From positions 492,960-556,959 of the forward strand of contig NZ_LMFY01000001.1 in NCBI RefSeq assembly GCF_001426995.1: DNA of 64,000 bases, written 5' to 3'. The notes below the pieces were generated by a model. The model made no database searches and had not been told where the DNA came from. It worked only from the letters and a program-made list of their open reading frames with translations. Positions within the stretch are counted from its first letter, which is position 1, and each line of letters begins with the position of its first letter. The stretch is from Microbacterium sp. Root553. Its GTDB lineage: Bacteria; Actinomycetota; Actinomycetes; Actinomycetales; Microbacteriaceae. Of the stretch, positions 63,235 through 64,000 are shown piece after piece. The position numbers were made by a program, and so were the translations under genes.

Positions 63235-63273
63235 AGCGTAACCCTGGCTGCGTTGGATTGTCAACAATCCAAC
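63235..63273 (-). promoter_or_regulatory. ABC importer promoter with GntR operator on the -35 box
   Basis: Minus strand TTGACA (63264-63259), 18-bp spacer, TACGCT (63240-63235). The -35 is inside ATTGTCAACAAT (63257-63268), and the inverted repeat extends to GTTGGATTGT at 63252 and its complement ending 63273, a 22-bp near-perfect palindrome. Confidence 0.82.
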
Positions 63274-63311
63274 GATTATGAAACCTGTACGAAACAGCGC
63301 GGTAACCCTCC

Positions 63312-64000
63312 TCACACAAGGGCGAGTTCCGACACCACCGCAGCACCCACCTCGGCCGTCGTCAGCGTTCCGCCGAGATCCGCAGTCACGTCGCCCCGTT
63401 CGATCACGGCCGTGAACGCGCGCTCCACGGCATCCGCCCGCGCGGCATGCCCGAGGTGGCGCAGCATCATCGCGCCGGCCCAGATCTGACCGATCGGATT
63501 CGCGATCCCCTGGCCGGCGATGTCGGGAGCGGATCCATGCACAGGCTCGAACATCGACGGATACCGGCGCTCGGGGTTCAGATTCGCGCTCGGCGCGATG
63601 CCGATCGAGCCGACGGCTCCGGCGATGAGGTCAGAGAGGATGTCGCCGAACAGGTTCGAGGCGACGATCACGTCGAGGCTCCGCGGAGCGCGCACCGCCC
63701 GCGCCGCGAGCGCGTCGATGAGCACCGACTCCACCTGCACGCCGGACTCTGACGCGACGACCTCGGCGACGATCTCGTCCCAGAACGGCATCGTGTGGAT
63801 GATGCCATTCGACTTCGTGGCCGAGACGAGGCGTCCGGAACGGGACTTGGCGACCTCCACGGCATAGCGGGCGATGCGCTCGACGCCGTGGCGCGTGAAG
63901 ATCGACTGCTGGTGCGCTGCCTCGAAGGGCGTGCCCTGGTAGCTGCGGCCGCCGACCGCCGAGTACTCCCCCTCGACGTTCTCCCGCACGATGACGGTGT
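63312..64000 (-). CDS. Isocitrate/isopropylmalate dehydrogenase family (tartrate dehydrogenase-like), partial
   Basis: The C-terminal ~229 residues of a beta-decarboxylating dehydrogenase; the N-terminus is beyond the window (the frame is open to 64000, reading VRENVEGEYSAVGG). VASNLFGDILSDL contains the metal-binding Asp pair, and FEPVHGSAPDIAGQGIANPIG binds NAD. The loop NPERRYPSMFEPVHG resembles tartrate/D-malate dehydrogenases more than LeuB. Stop at 63312, upstream of the ABC importer on the same strand with 129 bp between, including the GntR-controlled promoter. Confidence 0.88.
   Translation of the reverse strand, partial: TVIVRENVEGEYSAVGGRSYQGTPFEAAHQQSIFTRHGVERIARYAVEVAKSRSGRLVSATKSNGIIHTMPFWDEIVAEVVASESGVQVESVLIDALAARAVRAPRSLDVIVASNLFGDILSDLIAGAVGSIGIAPSANLNPERRYPSMFEPVHGSAPDIAGQGIANPIGQIWAGAMMLRHLGHAARADAVERAFTAVIERGDVTADLGGTLTTAEVGAAVVSELALV

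Overview
The window looks like a chromosome segment of a high-GC Gram-positive actinobacterium, most likely Microbacteriaceae (Microbacterium-like). Reasons: GC-rich codons throughout, frequent GTG/TTG starts, many ATGA/GTGA stop-start overlaps, and a lysS / PH-domain / DUF3180 / folK-folB-folP-folE / ftsH / hpt / tilS order that I associate with that family. No database was consulted; the taxonomy is inference.

Layout. 1-16913 is a housekeeping block: the tail of a DUF4192 protein, lysS, a DUF2207 membrane protein, a tightly coupled minus-strand series (hpt, ftsH, folE, folP, folB, folK, DUF3180, two PH-domain membrane proteins, a Rossmann/DUF2520 protein), a DUF937 protein, tilS, a TMEM175-like channel, ppa and a secreted M23 peptidase. 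17123-17440 holds tRNA-Glu, tRNA-Asp and tRNA-Phe.

17397-27523 is a ~10.1-kb integrative element inserted in the 3' end of tRNA-Phe. It is bounded by a 46-bp perfect direct repeat (attL/attR), and the tRNA terminator is duplicated as well. It carries a tyrosine integrase, a complete IS3-family element with 26-bp inverted repeats, an acyltransferase-3/SGNH protein, a frameshifted zeta-toxin gene translationally coupled to a small upstream ORF, a MobC-like protein, an RHH protein, a DUF3631 ATPase, an excisionase-like HTH protein and an XRE regulator. No relaxase is seen.

27773-42988 reads as a sulfated-polysaccharide utilisation locus. It has a secreted BNR_4-type beta-propeller protein (possible polysaccharide lyase), a sugar ABC importer (binding protein and two permeases), a GH29 alpha-L-fucosidase, a serine hydrolase, a GPH/MFS sugar symporter, a Cys-type sulfatase and a formylglycine-generating enzyme that would mature it. 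It also has two LacI regulators. One appears to control sites of the form GCGAAACG, the other a perfect TTCAAACGTTTGAA palindrome placed between -35 and -10.

43017-64000 has two small lipoproteins, a cation-diffusion exporter and a large amine/amino-alcohol catabolic cluster. The cluster includes a cupin, a FadR-type GntR, a ROK regulator, a class-III aminotransferase beside an APH-type kinase, an HAD hydrolase, two FAD amine oxidases, a D-threonine-aldolase/D-serine-dehydratase-like enzyme, RidA, an SDR, an aldehyde dehydrogenase, a complete three-gene peptide/opine-type ABC importer (fused permease and fused ATPase) and a partial tartrate/isopropylmalate-type dehydrogenase. Near-identical ATTGTCAACAAT palindromes lie on the promoters of the cupin and the ABC importer, and a close variant precedes the GntR gene, so these look like one regulon. 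The substrate is unknown.
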